The notes: generated by a model from the letters alone, not told the origin. DNA of 64,000 nucleotides from Serinus canaria (GCF_022539315.1 NC_066313.1:21427059-21491058), one strand, 5' to 3'. Counted from the stretch's first letter, positions 10,001 through 24,340 are shown. Made by a program: numbers and translations.

Positions 10001-13000
10001 TGGAAGCCCTGTCTTATGCTTCAGCATGTTTGAATGCAAGGGCCTGCAACAAGTGGGCTTTAGGATTCCATGGGGGTCCTGTGGTTGGAGCTGGATACCT
10101 CTGACTAGATGTTACTGATTTTAGGAAATAGAAGAAACACATGCATTTTGAAGGGCATGAAGACTTCTAAGTAATAGCATTTAGTAGTGGTGGCAGCAGT
10201 TCATGTGCAGATGTTCTGGTGCAGGCAGCCTTAATTCAGGGGGGTTTAATATGGTACACAGACTGTATCCCAGGATAACTACTTGGTCCAAAAAGGTGGT
10301 GATCCCTCTATGTTTAGTGATGTGTTTCTGGGTCCCAGGATTTGAGGGTATTAAGGTACTTGAATGCATCCAGAGGAGGGCAACAAAGCTGATAAAAGGT
10401 CTGGAAGGCACATCCTGTGAGGAGCAGCTAAGAACTTTGGACTTATCTAGTTCAGGAAAAAGGAGGCTGAGGGGTGACCTCACTGCTCTCTACAGTTCCT
10501 TGAGAAGGGAAAGTGAATAGGAAGGTGCTGCTCTCCTCTCCCTAGTATCCAGTCATAGGTTGTGTAGGAATGGCTCAACTACATCAACTGCATCAGTAGT
10601 ATACTACTTTACAATTTAGTCAATCCTAAAGTGATCAACAGTTGGACTAGATAACCTTTGTATGTCCCTGCCAACTGAACTATTCTGCTCTGTTTTATTG
10701 CTTGTAAACCCTGCAGAATGTTTAGGTAGCCAGCCATAGCATAACCATACGCTTAAAACTGAGCTCACAGTGGGTACTGGATGCCCAAACTCTTTATGCA
10801 ATCTGGATGGGTTGGGTAGGCATGTTACCAAGTGCTCTACAGCCTAGTTCCCAAGCAGGTGGGTCCCTGGCTCAGCTGATCCCAGAAGAATGTGAGTGCT
10901 TTAGGCCCAGGCTCAAGCTAATAGTCCCCAAAAGGGACTTCATACTCCATTTTAGGTATAGCAGTGAAAGAACCTTTGACAAACTTTACCCTCATCTCTC
11001 TTCACTGCGAGCTCTTTACAGAAAACACTGACTGAATCAGCCGTTTCCCCAAGTCTCAGATCCTAAATACTTCGAAATTCAATGTTTATGAGTCTGTCAG
11101 AAGAGTATTGTACAGAAATTGCTTCTAGTCCTCCATTAATTCTCTTCTGCATCTTTACATTCAATCCTTAGCTGGAATCGGGTGATGGGTTGTTTTCTAT
11201 CCTTATGAGCTCCACAACATGTAATGGGATACAGGAGGGAAAGGGAGACAATCCATAGAGCAGTTCATGTATGTCTGGAGATTTTGCTTGGTAGATAAAC
11301 ACCCTTTTGTTTTAGTTCTAGTACTCCTGGGTGTTTTATGACTTTTTCTTTTCAGTTTCATACTGGGAGCTGCCTTCCATGCTGCCGCCATTAGCTTCTT
11401 TCTACTGTTGTTCTCTCAGTTGTGAGTACAGGAGGCATCTCCTCTGCAGCTCTTGCATTCTCAAAATCTCTGCCATTCCTGTGGTTCTGCCTCTGTTTGG
11501 TTTTGGGTACTCCAAAGCAACTTACTGGTTTGAAGCCATGGTTTGTATTGCTAAACCAAAGCAATTGCACACAATGTACTCAAGAATTTCTCTACTGCTC
11601 ACAAGAGGATACAAATTGCTCTTTTGAAATACTTTTGCCATCTCTAATGATGTGTGTTTGTAGCATACCAGGCTGGTTTAGCCCTTGGCCAGGACCCCTC
11701 AAACGACTGCAATGACAGCCAGCGAAAAGTGCGCATTGTCATCCAGAAATATGGGCAGAAGGACCCTGTGCTGGGCATCGACTACCAGCAGCGAAAGATC
11801 ACCATTCAGAACCGTGAGTGACCTCGCAGGCAGGCCGTGAACTCAGGAATTATCCAATATCTGGGGCTGCTAAGTGAAGAGAAGCATAAACATGGCTAAT
11901 GTCACCTGTATCTTATATACTGCACATGGTAATGGAGGAAGAACAGTGAAGGGCCCTGTCCCCAGCTGGCCTGATGGAGTTTGGAGGCACTACAACCTAA
12001 GGCTGAGCTGAGGATGCTAGAGCATATTGCTGAAGAGCACAACAGCTAGGAGCTCAGAAGCTAGAAAACAGTTCATTCTTCCAAGTACTGAATAATTGTT
12101 CAGGTGTGTTATATGCTCTCTGCTGTCCATGGAGCAATAGATATTGCTCCTACCAGAAGGGCCATTGGGATTGCTGACCTAAGAGAGACAGTGATCTGTG
12201 TTCCAAGACCAGTAGGGTTGGCTTCCACAAGACAGAGAACATGGACTGGCAGCAAATGCTGTTTGTAGGAGTTCTCATTGGACTCAAATGAGATAGTTTG
12301 GAGGTGATGGCTATGCTTGGGAAGAGGAGAGATGAAGTACTCTCTGTCTCCTGCAGGCAGAGGGCTCTTTTTAGGTGGAGCCTGAAAGTAGTGTCTTGTT
12401 AGTCACAAAGAGCCCACTGACCTCTTGGTCCCTCTCCCGCAGGAGCAGACCTTGTCATCAGTGAGGTCATGTGGTGGGACCATGGCATGTACTACTGCAC
12501 TGTGGAAGCACCAGGAGATACCTCAGGTGATGCGGACAAAGAAGTTAAGCTGATTGTTCTCCGTAAGTGCCTGTGCTTTGTTGCCAAGATATCTCCTCCT
12601 GTTGTCCTCTAACCCAAGACATCTCCAGTAGTGGAGAAGTGCTCAGTAAGCTACCATGGCCAGATACATCAGGATCAATCCTTTTTCTCTCTCTTTTTTT
12701 CCCAACAGACTGGCTCACAGTACTCCTCATTGTTCTTGGTGGCCTCCTCCTCCTTCTGCTGATCGGTATATGCTGGTGCCAGTGCTGCCCCCAGTATTGC
12801 TGCTGCCACATCCAGTGTGGCTGCTGTCCAACGCGGTGCTGCTGTAATCAGAAAGGTGAGGTTCAAGCAAACATGCATCCATTTATAGCTTCTGTCAAGA
12901 CAAAAGCTTGGCTGAGAGCTTGCTGAGATCCACTTTCTTTCTTTTGCTTAGCATCCATATAAACTGAGACATTTCTTTGGCCAATGTGACCTCCAAGACC

Positions 13001-16000
13001 AGCTTATCTGAAATTCAAGGAGGGGATCTCAGATACATGGAATCTATCTTGCTCCTCTGTGTCCAACTATCAGAAGTTTCTCCCTGCTCACACCTTGTTA
13101 CCAGCTTCTCTCACCATCCAGAGCACAATCAGTTCCCTTGCCTGAGTAGCTCAGGACTTCCTTTCCTGTTTTGTGGTTTGTATGCCTGTGCATGTGAAAA
13201 AGGCAAGAAAATATCTTGATACTAGCCTCCAATCTAGTCTTTCTTTCAAGTATGTTGCTCTGAGAAGAATTACATAAAAATTGGAAATTTTTTATCTGCA
13301 TGTTTTCTTCAGAGCTGTTCCTTCTACTAGAAAAAGGTATGGTTTGGTTTCCTTTGGAGAATGAAGTGAGAAAAAAGTGGAGAACAATGGTTTCTCTTGC
13401 CAGTCAGACTTGCAAGTGCATCCTGAAGTTTTGAGGGTCAAAAGAAATTTTGTTGTCTGCTTTTATCAGTAATAAAGTTTCTGCAGCCAGACCCTGTTCT
13501 TTTAGTAAGGCTGCTGCTTGAATTTTGGCTGTTAATTTCATATAATCTCTGCATTCCTGTAACTGAAACTTGATTAGCAACAAATAGACTAGTCCTCCTG
13601 AAGCTTATACAGTCTGACAGTAACAAAATGCAACAAATAAGTTTATTTATCATAATAAATTTGAAATGCCCAGGTTCTTCTCCAGATGTTACAAGGAGAG
13701 GATTTATGAACAAGGATCTCTCTTTTCAGGTTTACCTTTACCCTCAAAACAGCTATTATAGCTTGGGGGTTACTAAACTGTGAGAGTTTTGGATTTAAGC
13801 ATAATTTGCTTAGCCCTTGCAGAACATCCCTTCTGTTGCTAATACCGAAACTAAACATTGGAGGCCTTACAGGTTGCCATGTAAAATGTGTAGTGTTGAG
13901 AAGGCTATGGAAATCTGGCAGAAAAATCAGTTTCTGTGAAGGGGGAGAGAGGGGATGGAGATGAGAGACTCACACCTCTAGAATTCCTAGTTCTCAGGAA
14001 AAAAAGAGATTCAGAGTTTGTGTGAGCTCTTTTCTGTTTTTCTGTGCTGCAGATTATAGCTCACTCCAGACTGCTGCTGTTATTTCCTCCTGTTAAAGAG
14101 GAGGAATTCTTGCAGGATTTTCTAAACCTCTCCGTGTTCATGAGAGAAGGTACAGATAGGTTCAGCCTCCTTGACTGGATGCTGGATTCTGTGTCTGTGA
14201 TTTCCATTCAAGCTGCCTGCCCTCTGAATCCACTTGGCAAAGGATCTATGTGCCTGCACCTCTACGCTAATACTGCTAAACTGCTTCTCTTTACTTCTTC
14301 CTGCTCTGACTTACTTTTTTTGCACTCCAAGAAATGAACTGGAGGCCTTAAAAAACCACAAGAAGATAGATTCAGGGGACATCTTAAAAACAGTGCTGAG
14401 GAATAACATTCCACACAGCTGAAGAGAAGGCAGAAATCCTCACCTGTGTAGGGTGAGTATGGGTGCTTCCTTCCCCGTCCTTGGCCACTAGAGGACAGCA
14501 TGGATCTGCTGAACAGTCACGGGTGCCGGTGAGACAGGCGCAGGATAATCCTGGGTGCTGTGAATCACTCCATTAACGAGCATGGGTTTGAAGTGAGCAA
14601 TAAAAGGAGTGCATTGTTTGAGAAATTCAGCACTGATGTACAGAAGTATTAGAAATGCCCTAGGAGCAAGCCAATTACATTCCCTGTGGAAAGCTCTGAG
14701 AAAAACCCATCAGAGTAAATATACATACAGCCTCCTTCTGTTCCTATTTGTTCCTTTTCTGCTGTGGACTTCTTCCAGTAATGAATCAGGGAAAAATAGG
14801 ATATACTTGCACCTGGGTATCACTAAGTTGCAAAATATTTTATTTTTATAATTGGCCCAGCAGCTGTTAAAATCTGTCAAAGGTGGAGAACATATTTTTC
14901 CAACAGAGTAAGTGGAGGGAGCAACACAACTTTCTGGCAAAGCAGGGTAAGAGTTTTGAAATTAGGGTGAATCTGACCTTCCTCAGATAAATATGTTCAC
15001 TTTAAAAAGATCTGTAACTTCTGTTTTGCAGATGGGAAATCAGAGTATGTGTTGGATTCAAATTGGAAGGCAGAGTATCTGGGGAAGAAAGAAGGGCTGA
15101 TGGTAATGATGGAAGACCAGGGTTAATTCTGGATTTGTTAAGCTGTAGGTAAAAATCAGCAAATAACAGGGAGAGGATGACTTTGGTCCCAGTGACAGCC
15201 TTCCTACCTTAAGAGGGAGAATGCTAAGCAGGCATGCCCACAGGTGGGTCTCTTACACCTCAGGCAAAGACCAAGGTCAAAACCCCAGGACATGCACTCA
15301 GCAGGCTCTAGGACATTCTCAAGGTAATAACTGGAAGAATAGGAGAGGGAGAGATAAGGCCTTCCCCTTCTGTTTGTCCTTCCCATTCTGTTTATCCTTC
15401 TGTTTAACCCATTTCTTTGTATTCTTTCTGTCATCCTCTAAATTTGAAATGTAAACTGGAAGGATATCCCTTGGGACAACAAAAACAAAAAAAAAAGAAT
15501 CAAGTTTGACATAAACCTTTTGGAAGCTGTTACCTCAGACCACACAGCTTTGAGGATACCAGATTATTAGGATTAAAACCCCTGAAATTTCCAGCTTAAT
15601 AGTTCTCTCTGGTTGAAGCCAGACTGGGGAGAGTGAGGGAGTTTGCAGTGGAGAATTAAGTGGAGCTGAAAAAACTGTGGAGAAAAGGAAGGATGTGTTG
15701 AGGGGCATGGTCAGTCCTTTTGCTGCAAGTGGTGCTCTGGATAAATCCAGTTAAACAGCTGAAGGAGGACATGTTTAATAACTGGAGTGCTACCTAAAGT
15801 GGAGAGCTCAGTCCCAAAGATTGTGCAGTCTAAATGTGCCTACTGCAGTGACCCCAGGGGACAGAATTAATTGGGGCTTAGCTGTAGCCTGGTTTCTTAA
15901 AGAAGTAAATCTTATGCAGTCAACTTGTCTGTCTATCCCTAGTCTCTTTCCCTCCAATAGCTTTTAATTTCATCAGCCAGCTTCAGTCAGATTAATCAGA

Positions 16001-19000
16001 GGGGTAAAAGTCTCAAAGGCAATTATGTTCCTATATGTTTCTTGAACTGTAATGTTTTGTTCATGCCTGACCAGACAAGAGGCTGCAGTAAAAGTCTGTC
16101 ACTTCTGAAACTCCAGGAAAACCATAAAAGAGAAATTTTTAAAGGCACTGTTGCTGAAAAGCTTCATCCAGTAATAACAGAAAAACCAGGCTTTGTAAGA
16201 TCAGGGACTTGCAGAATTTACTTGCTTGTAAACTTAAGTTTTGATTGTTTGTGATAGAAGAAATAAGTTTCTGTAAGATGTTTTTAGGTATTTTCCCTAA
16301 GAGAAGCAGCAATGAGCTATGCTCTGAAAGGAAGTGAGCTGGTCTGTGTTGAGGAGGTGAGATAGAAATGCTGAAAAAAGTGAAGTGAAATTAGAATCTG
16401 ACCCCACAAATAGGGGTCTGGAGTTAGCAGTGGTGGAAACCCTGGGAAAGAGAGAATTTTCCACTTTTTGCTCTTTTGGCATCCTGGACATTGCTGTTGA
16501 GAACAGGAAATTTAGTTTGTTCACCACTTTGACCATACTGTTTTAGAGGATTTAATTTTAGCAGCATTCTGAGGTAAATTATGGAGTGACAAGAAGAGTG
16601 GACAAAAGACTAGAAAGGGAAAAGCTAGACAGGGAAAAGCTAGACACTGCACATCTGAGTGCCCTCTGTGAAACAGAGAGAAAATGATGAATTGTAGAGT
16701 GTAAAATATGATCTAGACAGAACCCACGTAATGGTGGCAAGAAAAGGTCTCATTTAGTGGGAAATCAAAGCCAAAAGGGGAAAGGACCAGTGATGAGCTG
16801 AAAGAATTTTGAGATAAAGAAAACTGTTGCATGTCTTGATGTATGAAACATTGTTTCCCACCTTTCTGCAGCTCTACTCTATAATGACAAGGCAAGTAGA
16901 AGTTTTAACTTAGTTATGTGCTGCATACTTAATCATAGTGTTATTTGTTTCCTTGTTGCTGGGACTGGAATCAGAGTGTTGGGCAGTAAAGCTTTTCTTC
17001 TGTTTTAGGTACTTTTTTGAAGATGTACAACTTTGCATTGGAATTCCCTGTGCTCTGTTTTACCTTCGTCATGGGGTGGAGAGAGATTTTAATTTTGTGA
17101 ACTTCCTGTATCCAAAGGCTGCAGCCTTTGAAGCAAAATGGTGTGTTTCCTGCAAGCTGTGCCCTGTGGAGAAGTGCTGTAAGCTTTCTTTTTCTTTTAC
17201 AGTGCTGGAACGGCACCAGTTCATGAAGCGGGCTCAGGCTCTTGCACCTTGGTTATCACCCAACATGTTCTACAGAGCTGGTGACAGGAACTCAAAACTT
17301 TCCTCTTACCAACTGAACCCCCTGCTGCAAAAAGGTGAGACTGTGGACATCATTTCAGAGGGAAATCAGGGTGTGAAACAGGTAACTTCTTCGGGAAGTT
17401 CAGGACTGAGGCTTTAGCCTCTCTACAAGAAAAGAAAGAAAGACGTTCCTAGCCTGACTGCATGTCCTAGAATGACAGCTCTGCCACATCTGCAGTGCAC
17501 CATAAATTTGTCTGGGTACATAAAACCAGCCTGTTGTCTTAAGTGTCTTGCTGGGCTCAGTGCTGGGTGAAGCAGTTTAACACTAACTAAGGTGTATCTG
17601 TGCTACACCCCAGTGACTGCAGGGTAAATATGCCCAGCTTATCTTGCTTTGTGTGGCAGAGGAGGGTACTGTCTCTTTGTTCTGCTGTGCTGGTCACGGT
17701 CAACTCCTACAGCCAAAACTGACATGACAAGTGAGGTGCAATTTGTTTGAGTTCTTATCAAATGTCTAGTCTTCAAATGATTAAGGGCAAACTGCCTTGT
17801 GTGCAACAGATCTAGCCTGCACACTGCAAAAAATGAAGGACTCTTTAATGAAACAGGAAGAATTTTCTTCTCTATTTGTTGCTTATATCTGTACATATGT
17901 GTGTGTATGTGTGCATACATATAAAAATTTTCTTATTTTCAGGTTTTTTGCAGCATTTCTTCCAGTTCAATGAAATTCAAAAGGAAACACTATGGTCTTT
18001 CTCTGCTTATTTGTAAATAAAATATGGTATCAGTGCTGTAGGAAAAAAATGTTCCTCTAAATACACAGACTGTATTTCCAGGTATGCTGAACTTCTTACC
18101 TCTGTTCTGCCTAAAACATGTTAGGTCATGATGCAGTTTATTAGTTACTACTCTTTGCACCATACCTCATGTGATCTGGATGTGCAGGTTGTGGTGCCTG
18201 AGACTTGTGCAGCTCTTGCAGTGAGGTGGACAGGAGAAGAGAAGCAACTCAGCCAGGATCATGAGTGCAGAAAGGTCTTCTCTTCAGTGTTTCCTGTCAA
18301 GTGTTTGACTTGCTGTGTTCTCCTGTCTTTTTATTCTTAGATTTATCTCTACAGAACAGTCTTCCACTGGTGCAGCCACAAGCCCAGCTTTCCTATAACA
18401 ATGGTGTTTTGGACTATCTGGAGTCTGAAATCCAAAATCTGAACATGTCCCAGCTGCGGCCTCCCTCCCACCAGCGGCAGGCTGTGCAGCCCAGCTTGCT
18501 GTCCTCGCTGGGCTCCGACATCGTGCCACCTCCTCTTGCCGATCACATCTCCTCTATCCATGGGAGCAGCAACTCCTCAAGGCCACAAAGACCTGCCCGC
18601 ACCCCCAGGCTCTGGGACTCTGCTGTGGAGGAGAGAAGGGAAAACCGGAGGGGGCCTTTGCCTTCCAGTGGGGATTCTCATTCCAGCCACAGTCAGGACC
18701 CCTGGGACAGGCAGCAAGAGGATCATCCTCAGAGGCAGAGGACAGGTGGCTACAATGGCAGGCCCCAGCACTCCAGATGGGATGTGTCACCCCCACGCCA
18801 AGCTGAGAGGGTCAAGGGCAGCACCAGTTTCTATCCGGAGGAGACCAAGGAGCGCTCCAGCCACCATCGTGGTGGGAGGCAGGAGCCCGGGGGAAGGCGA
18901 GAATACGAGCACCATGCTGGGAGGAGCAATTACTCTGGCCAGAGGCGGCACAGCTACTCCCCTCCCTCTTCTCGCAGGGGCTCGTGGAGCTCCTCAGAAG

Positions 19001-20329
19001 AGCAAGTCCATGTGCCAGTGTCCAACCGCAGGCGGAGGAATCGCAGGTCCCGGGAGTGGCCAGAAGAGAAACCCCCCAGTTACCGCTCCTTAGAAATCAT
19101 CCCAGCTCAGGACAAGAAGCACAAAGGCAACGCAGGGACCCGCTCGGTGAGTCAGCTGCCTTTGTGCTTTCCCATCTAAGGGAAAAGGTGGGGTTTAGGG
19201 AGTGAGAGGGAATGTTTTCTCCTTTCTGTAGCCTGTTATCTTTCAAACAGAGGCCAAGAAGCAAGGAGTGCTCTGTACAGCATGGTTATGAAGAGGCTGC
19301 TAAATACCCAGGCTGCTGAGGCTGCCTTTTTACAGGCACTCCCTGCATGTAGTGTGTTCAGGGGCAAAGTAAAAAATCAAATCCCTGGAAGTGTTCCATG
19401 CCAAGCTGGATGGGGCCCTGAGCAACCTGGTCTAGTGGAAGGAGTCCCTGCCCAGGGCGGGGAAATTGAAACCAGGTGATCTTTAAGGTGTCCCTTCCAA
19501 CCCAAACCATGCTATGATTCAGAAATAAGTTAAGTCCCCTACAGGATGACGTGTTATATTCCTGTGTCCATCCAGAGGCTTTTGGAATCCTATGTCTATA
19601 TTGGTGTTAAAATAGCTGTTCTGGTATTGACTGGGGATAAGGCACTTCCAGATTAGGCAGCAGCATCCATCCCTCTGTAACCATCTCCGGTGCTTGGTTT
19701 ACTTCTGATTTCTTTTAAAATGTGCATGATATTTTTAATATGGCATATATGGGAAAACATCCATAAAGCTACATGAAATGAGCTTTAAGGTCATGGGTGG
19801 CATAGATAAAAAATATGTCATTCTACAGGCCAGGTGGAAGATGATGACTCCTTTGTTGGGACTCCTGAGAACTGAACATTCATTATGTGGGTAGTCAAGA
19901 GCTACTATTCACAGCTCTTCTTTTCAGTTTGCACTGGGATTATACTTCAGGTAGCAACCTAAGTGTGAAAAGCTTCATATCCAATTGCTAATATCCAAAT
20001 TAGACAGTGTATCCCTCCTGAAAAAATGAAGATCCATTTAAATAAAAAAATGTTAAGTGTCCCTTATCACACATATGCAAAATTTTACCAGGTGGGAGTA
20101 TTTTGAAGGTCTGTATATTGCACATTACCATTTTCCTTTCTGTGTTGTGGAAGCAAGTGCAATTCTAGTTCCAGCTGGAATGTGTATATATATAAATGGT
20201 GTTTGTTATGGTACTCAGAGCAGGTAGGAGGACATAGGATTTTTTTTCATCATTCTTCATTCCTGAATCTTTTATTTTCTCTTGCAGGACAGAGGAAGTT
20301 CCCACAGTGGAAGAAGCATAGTCATTTAA
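6628..20329 (+). CDS. ILDR1: ILDR1, immunoglobulin-like domain containing receptor 1 (angulin-2)
   Basis: Eight coding exons: 6628-6682, 9560-9730, 11664-11813, 12443-12562, 12709-12855, 17203-17334, 18341-19146, 20288-20329. They join to 1623 nt, 540 aa (human about 546). All have GT-AG borders; introns 1-6 are phase 1 and the last is phase 0. A signal peptide (about residues 1-19) precedes a V-set Ig domain (CDYSTS...VVTWRF...DHGMYYC) and one membrane helix (about 168-190). A juxtamembrane block follows with 13 cysteines in 26 residues, probably palmitoylated. The long tail is Ser/Arg-rich and ends [14 protein letters not shown] then [10 protein letters not shown], close to human GRSVVI. 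Angulins sit at tricellular tight junctions and recruit tricellulin; ILDR1 also acts in inner-ear epithelium and in lipid-stimulated CCK secretion in mammals. The gene looks intact. Family assignment is certain because the exon 2 protein is nearly identical to human ILDR1. Confidence 0.97.
10330..10690 (+). mobile_element. CR1 LINE fragment in ILDR1 intron 2
   Basis: Plus-orientation CR1. It shows TGCATCCAGAGGAGGGCAAC, AGCTGATAAAAGGTCTGGA, GAGGAGCAGCTAAGAACTTT and AGGCTGAGGGGTGACCTCA, and a decayed 3' end near 10640-10690 (GACTAGATAACCTTTGTATG, CTATTCTGCTCTG). It is more diverged than the element at 6010. Confidence 0.85.
12856..17202. other. ILDR1 intron 5, no further gene seen
   Basis: A 4.3-kb intron of mixed composition. 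I see no coding exon and no intact mobile element. A small direct duplication of GGGAAAAGCTAGACA lies at about 16617-16646. Confidence 0.6.
19375..19520 (+). mobile_element. CR1 LINE 3' tail in ILDR1 intron 7
   Basis: Plus-orientation CR1 tail with CCCTGGAAGTGTTCCATGCC, AGCAACCTGGTCTAGTGGAA, GGTGATCTTTAAGGTGTCCC and the terminal ACCATGCTATGATTC. It is the best match here to the classical chicken CR1 3' consensus. Confidence 0.92.
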
Positions 20330-20416
20330 TGTCAGCACTGGAAGAACTAAGATTCCCACTGGACTCCTCCTAGTTTTTCTACTATTTAGGTTGGCATGGC
20401 AGCTTTTGATTGAGCA

Positions 20417-20432
20417 AATAAACAGCAATAAA
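20417..20432 (+). terminator. ILDR1: ILDR1 proximal polyadenylation signals
   Basis: Two AATAAA hexamers at 20417-20422 and 20427-20432 lie about 90 bp after the stop codon. A short 3'UTR ending near 20450 is the simplest reading. Confidence 0.5.
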
Positions 20433-20624
20433 AGGTTGGGCCAAGTTCTAATGGGCTGAGGTTCGTTGAAAACATTCTAGTAGAAACAGCAGATTTTTTA
20501 AGTAAACAGTGTATTCCAGTCTTTAAAGAGAGTTACCAGTTCTCCTGGTTAAGTGCAGTGGCACTGCTATGAGCCCAATCTGTAGAATGCTGGTGCAGGT
20601 TCCAGTGTTCAGAGAGTTGTAAAG

Positions 20625-20700
20625 TCACAAGACAGTAGAATAATTTAGATTGGAAGAGGCCTCTGGAGGTCATCTGATCCAGATCCCTGGGAGCTTTGTG
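20625..20700 (-). mobile_element. short CR1 LINE 3' tail
   Basis: Minus-orientation fragment: AGTAGAATAATTTAGATTGG, AAGAGGCCTCTGGAGGTCAT, then CTGATCCAG. This corresponds to the reverse complement of the CR1 3' end. Confidence 0.7.
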
Positions 20701-23700
20701 GGGGGAGGCACAACATCTTTCTAAGGCCCTTTGTTGTGCTTCAGAATGTGTAATGCTTGTTGCTTCTGCCTGGCTGCTCAGCATAGCTGGGACAGTGGCT
20801 TCCTTTTGTCCCCGCTAAGCCTCTCTCCCAAACAGGAGGATCATGGTGTAATAAGGTCTCACTGGCGTGGCTGCAAATTGTCAGATTATCTGCTCTTTAC
20901 TGACTGAAGGAACCTGTTCTACTTTGAGCCTAGACCTTAGTGCCTTAAAAGATACTTGTTCTGGCCTTTCATCCAGACTTGAATTTATTTGTAAACTTGA
21001 AGGGCTAACTTTACCAAGATTTGTTCTTCCCTACAGGGACTGAGCAAAGTATGACTACTCTATACCATGGACCAGAATTTCCTTCACCTCAAGGAAACAT
21101 GGTTTTCGTGAATATATCTTGCCTAAGCCACGTATTCTTTTCCATACATTTTATATTCTCCCTTTCCTCTCCGTGCCATGTATCATATACATGGGGTGGG
21201 ATAAAGGACTCTGAAGAAGTCTTATAGTCACTGTTGTTACTACTGTCCTTGATCTTTACCTTGATACACCAGCCCTGCATGTGTGGTGCATCTGATTTGG
21301 AGCTGGACTGTAGGGTTTCCTCAGTTCTCACCCTGACACTAGAATACAGAATTTCTCTATGCTTTGAGACCAGTTGTGAAGCAGAAGTTGTCTTTTCTCC
21401 TTGATTAAATTAATCCACAGTTTTAATTTAAAATGTGCTAGAGAAAGAGAAGCTCTGTGGATGCTGGCCGCTTCCAGGAGAAACTGTCTTGCCAGAGGCA
21501 CTTCTTGGATTTAAGAGACTCCAGTTTGGCAAGGAGCTTTTAGGGAATCTTGTGAATTATATTGTAACCCAGAGGCACTGGAGATTGGCCACTACCAGTG
21601 ACTGTCTTGCCTAGCTTATTTCCCAGACGGTGCCACATGGGACCCCTGCTACTGTTTGTTCTTTAATGTCCTAACTACTGATGTGCTCATGCTTTCCCTG
21701 GAAAACTTGGAGAGACTTTCACTTTGTCCCCCTCCTTTTTTTTTCTTTTATTTGGACAATGATGGGAAACATCACACTTTGAACAAATGGTCCTAATTGG
21801 ATATCCAGTGCAGTTGCTGGTCAACCCAGGGCTACTCCAGGGCGCTCATCTTCCTACAGTTTCTTGGCTGAACATGCTTATTTGTAATTCCTGCCTATGG
21901 AGATAAAGCAGAAGGAGCTTCTCTGGTTGACTTTGTTTCAGCACTGGAGGCCTACTTTTTGAAGACAGAGGGTCTCTTTGCCCACAGCTGATGGCTATCA
22001 CAATTTTTTTTTAAAAAGAGCTAAAAGAGTAACTTGAATGTTTGAATTCAAGAAAGGATGGCTAATTAGCATACTACTTGTCTGCATTAGGTCCAGACTG
22101 AACAATGTGAATTGACCCATGAGTCACATTTGAAATATAGGGAATTGTGTTTGCAGAACTTGAAAAGCTAGGATCACTCTTGAATCTATCAGCCGCTGTG
22201 GATCATTTTTTTCTAATTTTATGATGTGCTTAGGATTTTATGAACTACCTTTTTGTATGATGGACCAGTATTTTTATGGTATTTTTATTAGTTAAGAGGC
22301 ATTTATGATTACTGCAATGGCAGAAAATTCTATGGGTCTGCTTCTTCCAAAACTAGCAAGTGGTTTTGACATTAGCTTTACCCTCTGCTGACTTTTAGCA
22401 GATAGCAAGGGCCCTGCAGATTCTACCCTTGGAAGCTGAGTTGATTACTTAGAATTCGATTCCTTGTGCCTCCAATAGGTTCATACATCATGTAAGAGAA
22501 CTTTTTCCTCTCCTAGGCCAAATGTCCAGGTTTCAGGAAAGGGATGCACCTTTCTCCATCAAAGAGTAGGGGCTATTTGAGACCTATGGTGAGATCCCAA
22601 GTTAGTTGCATGGAAGGAGTTCACTCTCCTTCACATTCAAATGTGTACAAGCCAGTACATATCCAGCAAGTTTTCCCAAGAGCAAGAAGCTTCTCGTACT
22701 GCAGGAAAACCAAGATCACTCTCTCTGTAAAAGGAGCAGCTGTTGCAGCTGCTGGAGTATAAGCACACTTACAGCAGAGGTTGTGGTTTCTAATCTACAC
22801 CTATGAAGGAGCCCTCCATCTTTATTTGTACCTCTAGTCCCCATAATTGAGCTAGGGTGACTAATTGTAGATTGTGAACACAATTCACAAACTGAAATAT
22901 GAGAGGTTTTATGTATATCATACTTGATTTCCTCTTCAGTCACTTTGTTCATGTTTATCGAACCATTAAACAAAACTCTTCAGGGAAAATTGATTGTATC
23001 TTTGTGTTAATTCTGTAATTTCTTAAATTGTGACAGAAGTAGATTGGGTGATCCAGCAGGGAAGCAGAAATGATACCAGGCTTACTGGTCTACAGACCAC
23101 TGTGGTTCATAAAGCACCAGTTGGTGGGCTGTGAAATAACGACAAAGGAAATCAGTCTTTGTGTGCTTTACAGCTACAAGCGAACAGAAAAGTGGGAAGG
23201 AAATAGGCTCAGCTTTAGACACTTATTTCTGATTTTAATTGGCTATAAATGAAACACATTGTGACAGCATTGCACAATACAGTGTGGACCCTTTTCCAGT
23301 AAGATCACAGGGTCTTTGACTTTTTAAGGGAGAGAAAGAACTGAGCAGCTCCAGTACAGCACACTGAAAGGAATAACAGTAGGAAATATCCTAACCTCAT
23401 TCTTTCTACATTGCAATTTATTCAATGCAATTATGATTAATTTTTTAGCCATTCCAGAGAGCTGATGTTCATGTGTCACCTCATTCGTGATGGAAAAAGT
23501 TGAATATTTCACATATGGGAGTTATTGCTATTCTAAACTTTTGTTCTTCCATTCTTGTTGAAAGAACAAGGAATATACCTTATCCCCAAAGAATGAATCT
23601 TCTGTCTCAGATAAAGTGCTTTCATAGCCACTGGTGTTTCCCTAATTTAAAATAATGTAATGAGTAAGTGACCATGCCACGCAGGGCCAGATAAGGTTAC

Positions 23701-24340
23701 CCATGCTACAGTCAGCTGCTTTCTACCTCAGACAAGAGATGCATAAGAGAGATAAAGAATCACGTAATTTTTCTTTGATAAAGAAAATACTTGCAATATC
23801 TGGCTTTCTTGCTTATTTGCAGAGCACCCTGCCATTCTGGAATGCCATTCCAGGAATGGGGGGCAAGGCCTGCTTCTGTGCAATCATTTATATGGTCATG
23901 GCAACTGCCCATTTGGCACTAGAAAGTGCTGAAACACCCAGTTGCTCTCTCTGGGATTGTATTCATGATAGCACTGCCTAAAGTTAGGCTGACTTCAGGG
24001 CTGGGGAACTTGCCTTGTGTGGTAACAGCTGCAATGCAAAGCTCTGCCGTAGCATGAATCACCCCACAGGGCAGCTAAGTCCCTTCTGTTACTACCTTCT
24101 GCAGCACATCAGTTTAAAACACCTACTCAGAGCTTCCCATTTTTTGACCTGACATAAGAAATAAATGACACTTGAGGTTATCTTAACTTAACCCCTCCAA
24201 GTAATGACTGCTCATCTCTGTTTCAGCTAGTGTAATGCCTATGATAGTGCCTTGTGCTGCTCTTCTGAATGTTATTCCAGCTGTAAAAGAAGATGATAAA
24301 TGTGTAGATTCTCTTCAATGACTGTAAAATGTGTAATTGA
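20701..24340. other. intergenic or long ILDR1 3'UTR
   Basis: No gene is recognised in this 3.6-kb stretch on either strand. It may be transcribed as an extended ILDR1 3'UTR if the distal AATAAA at 24341 is used. Confidence 0.5.
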
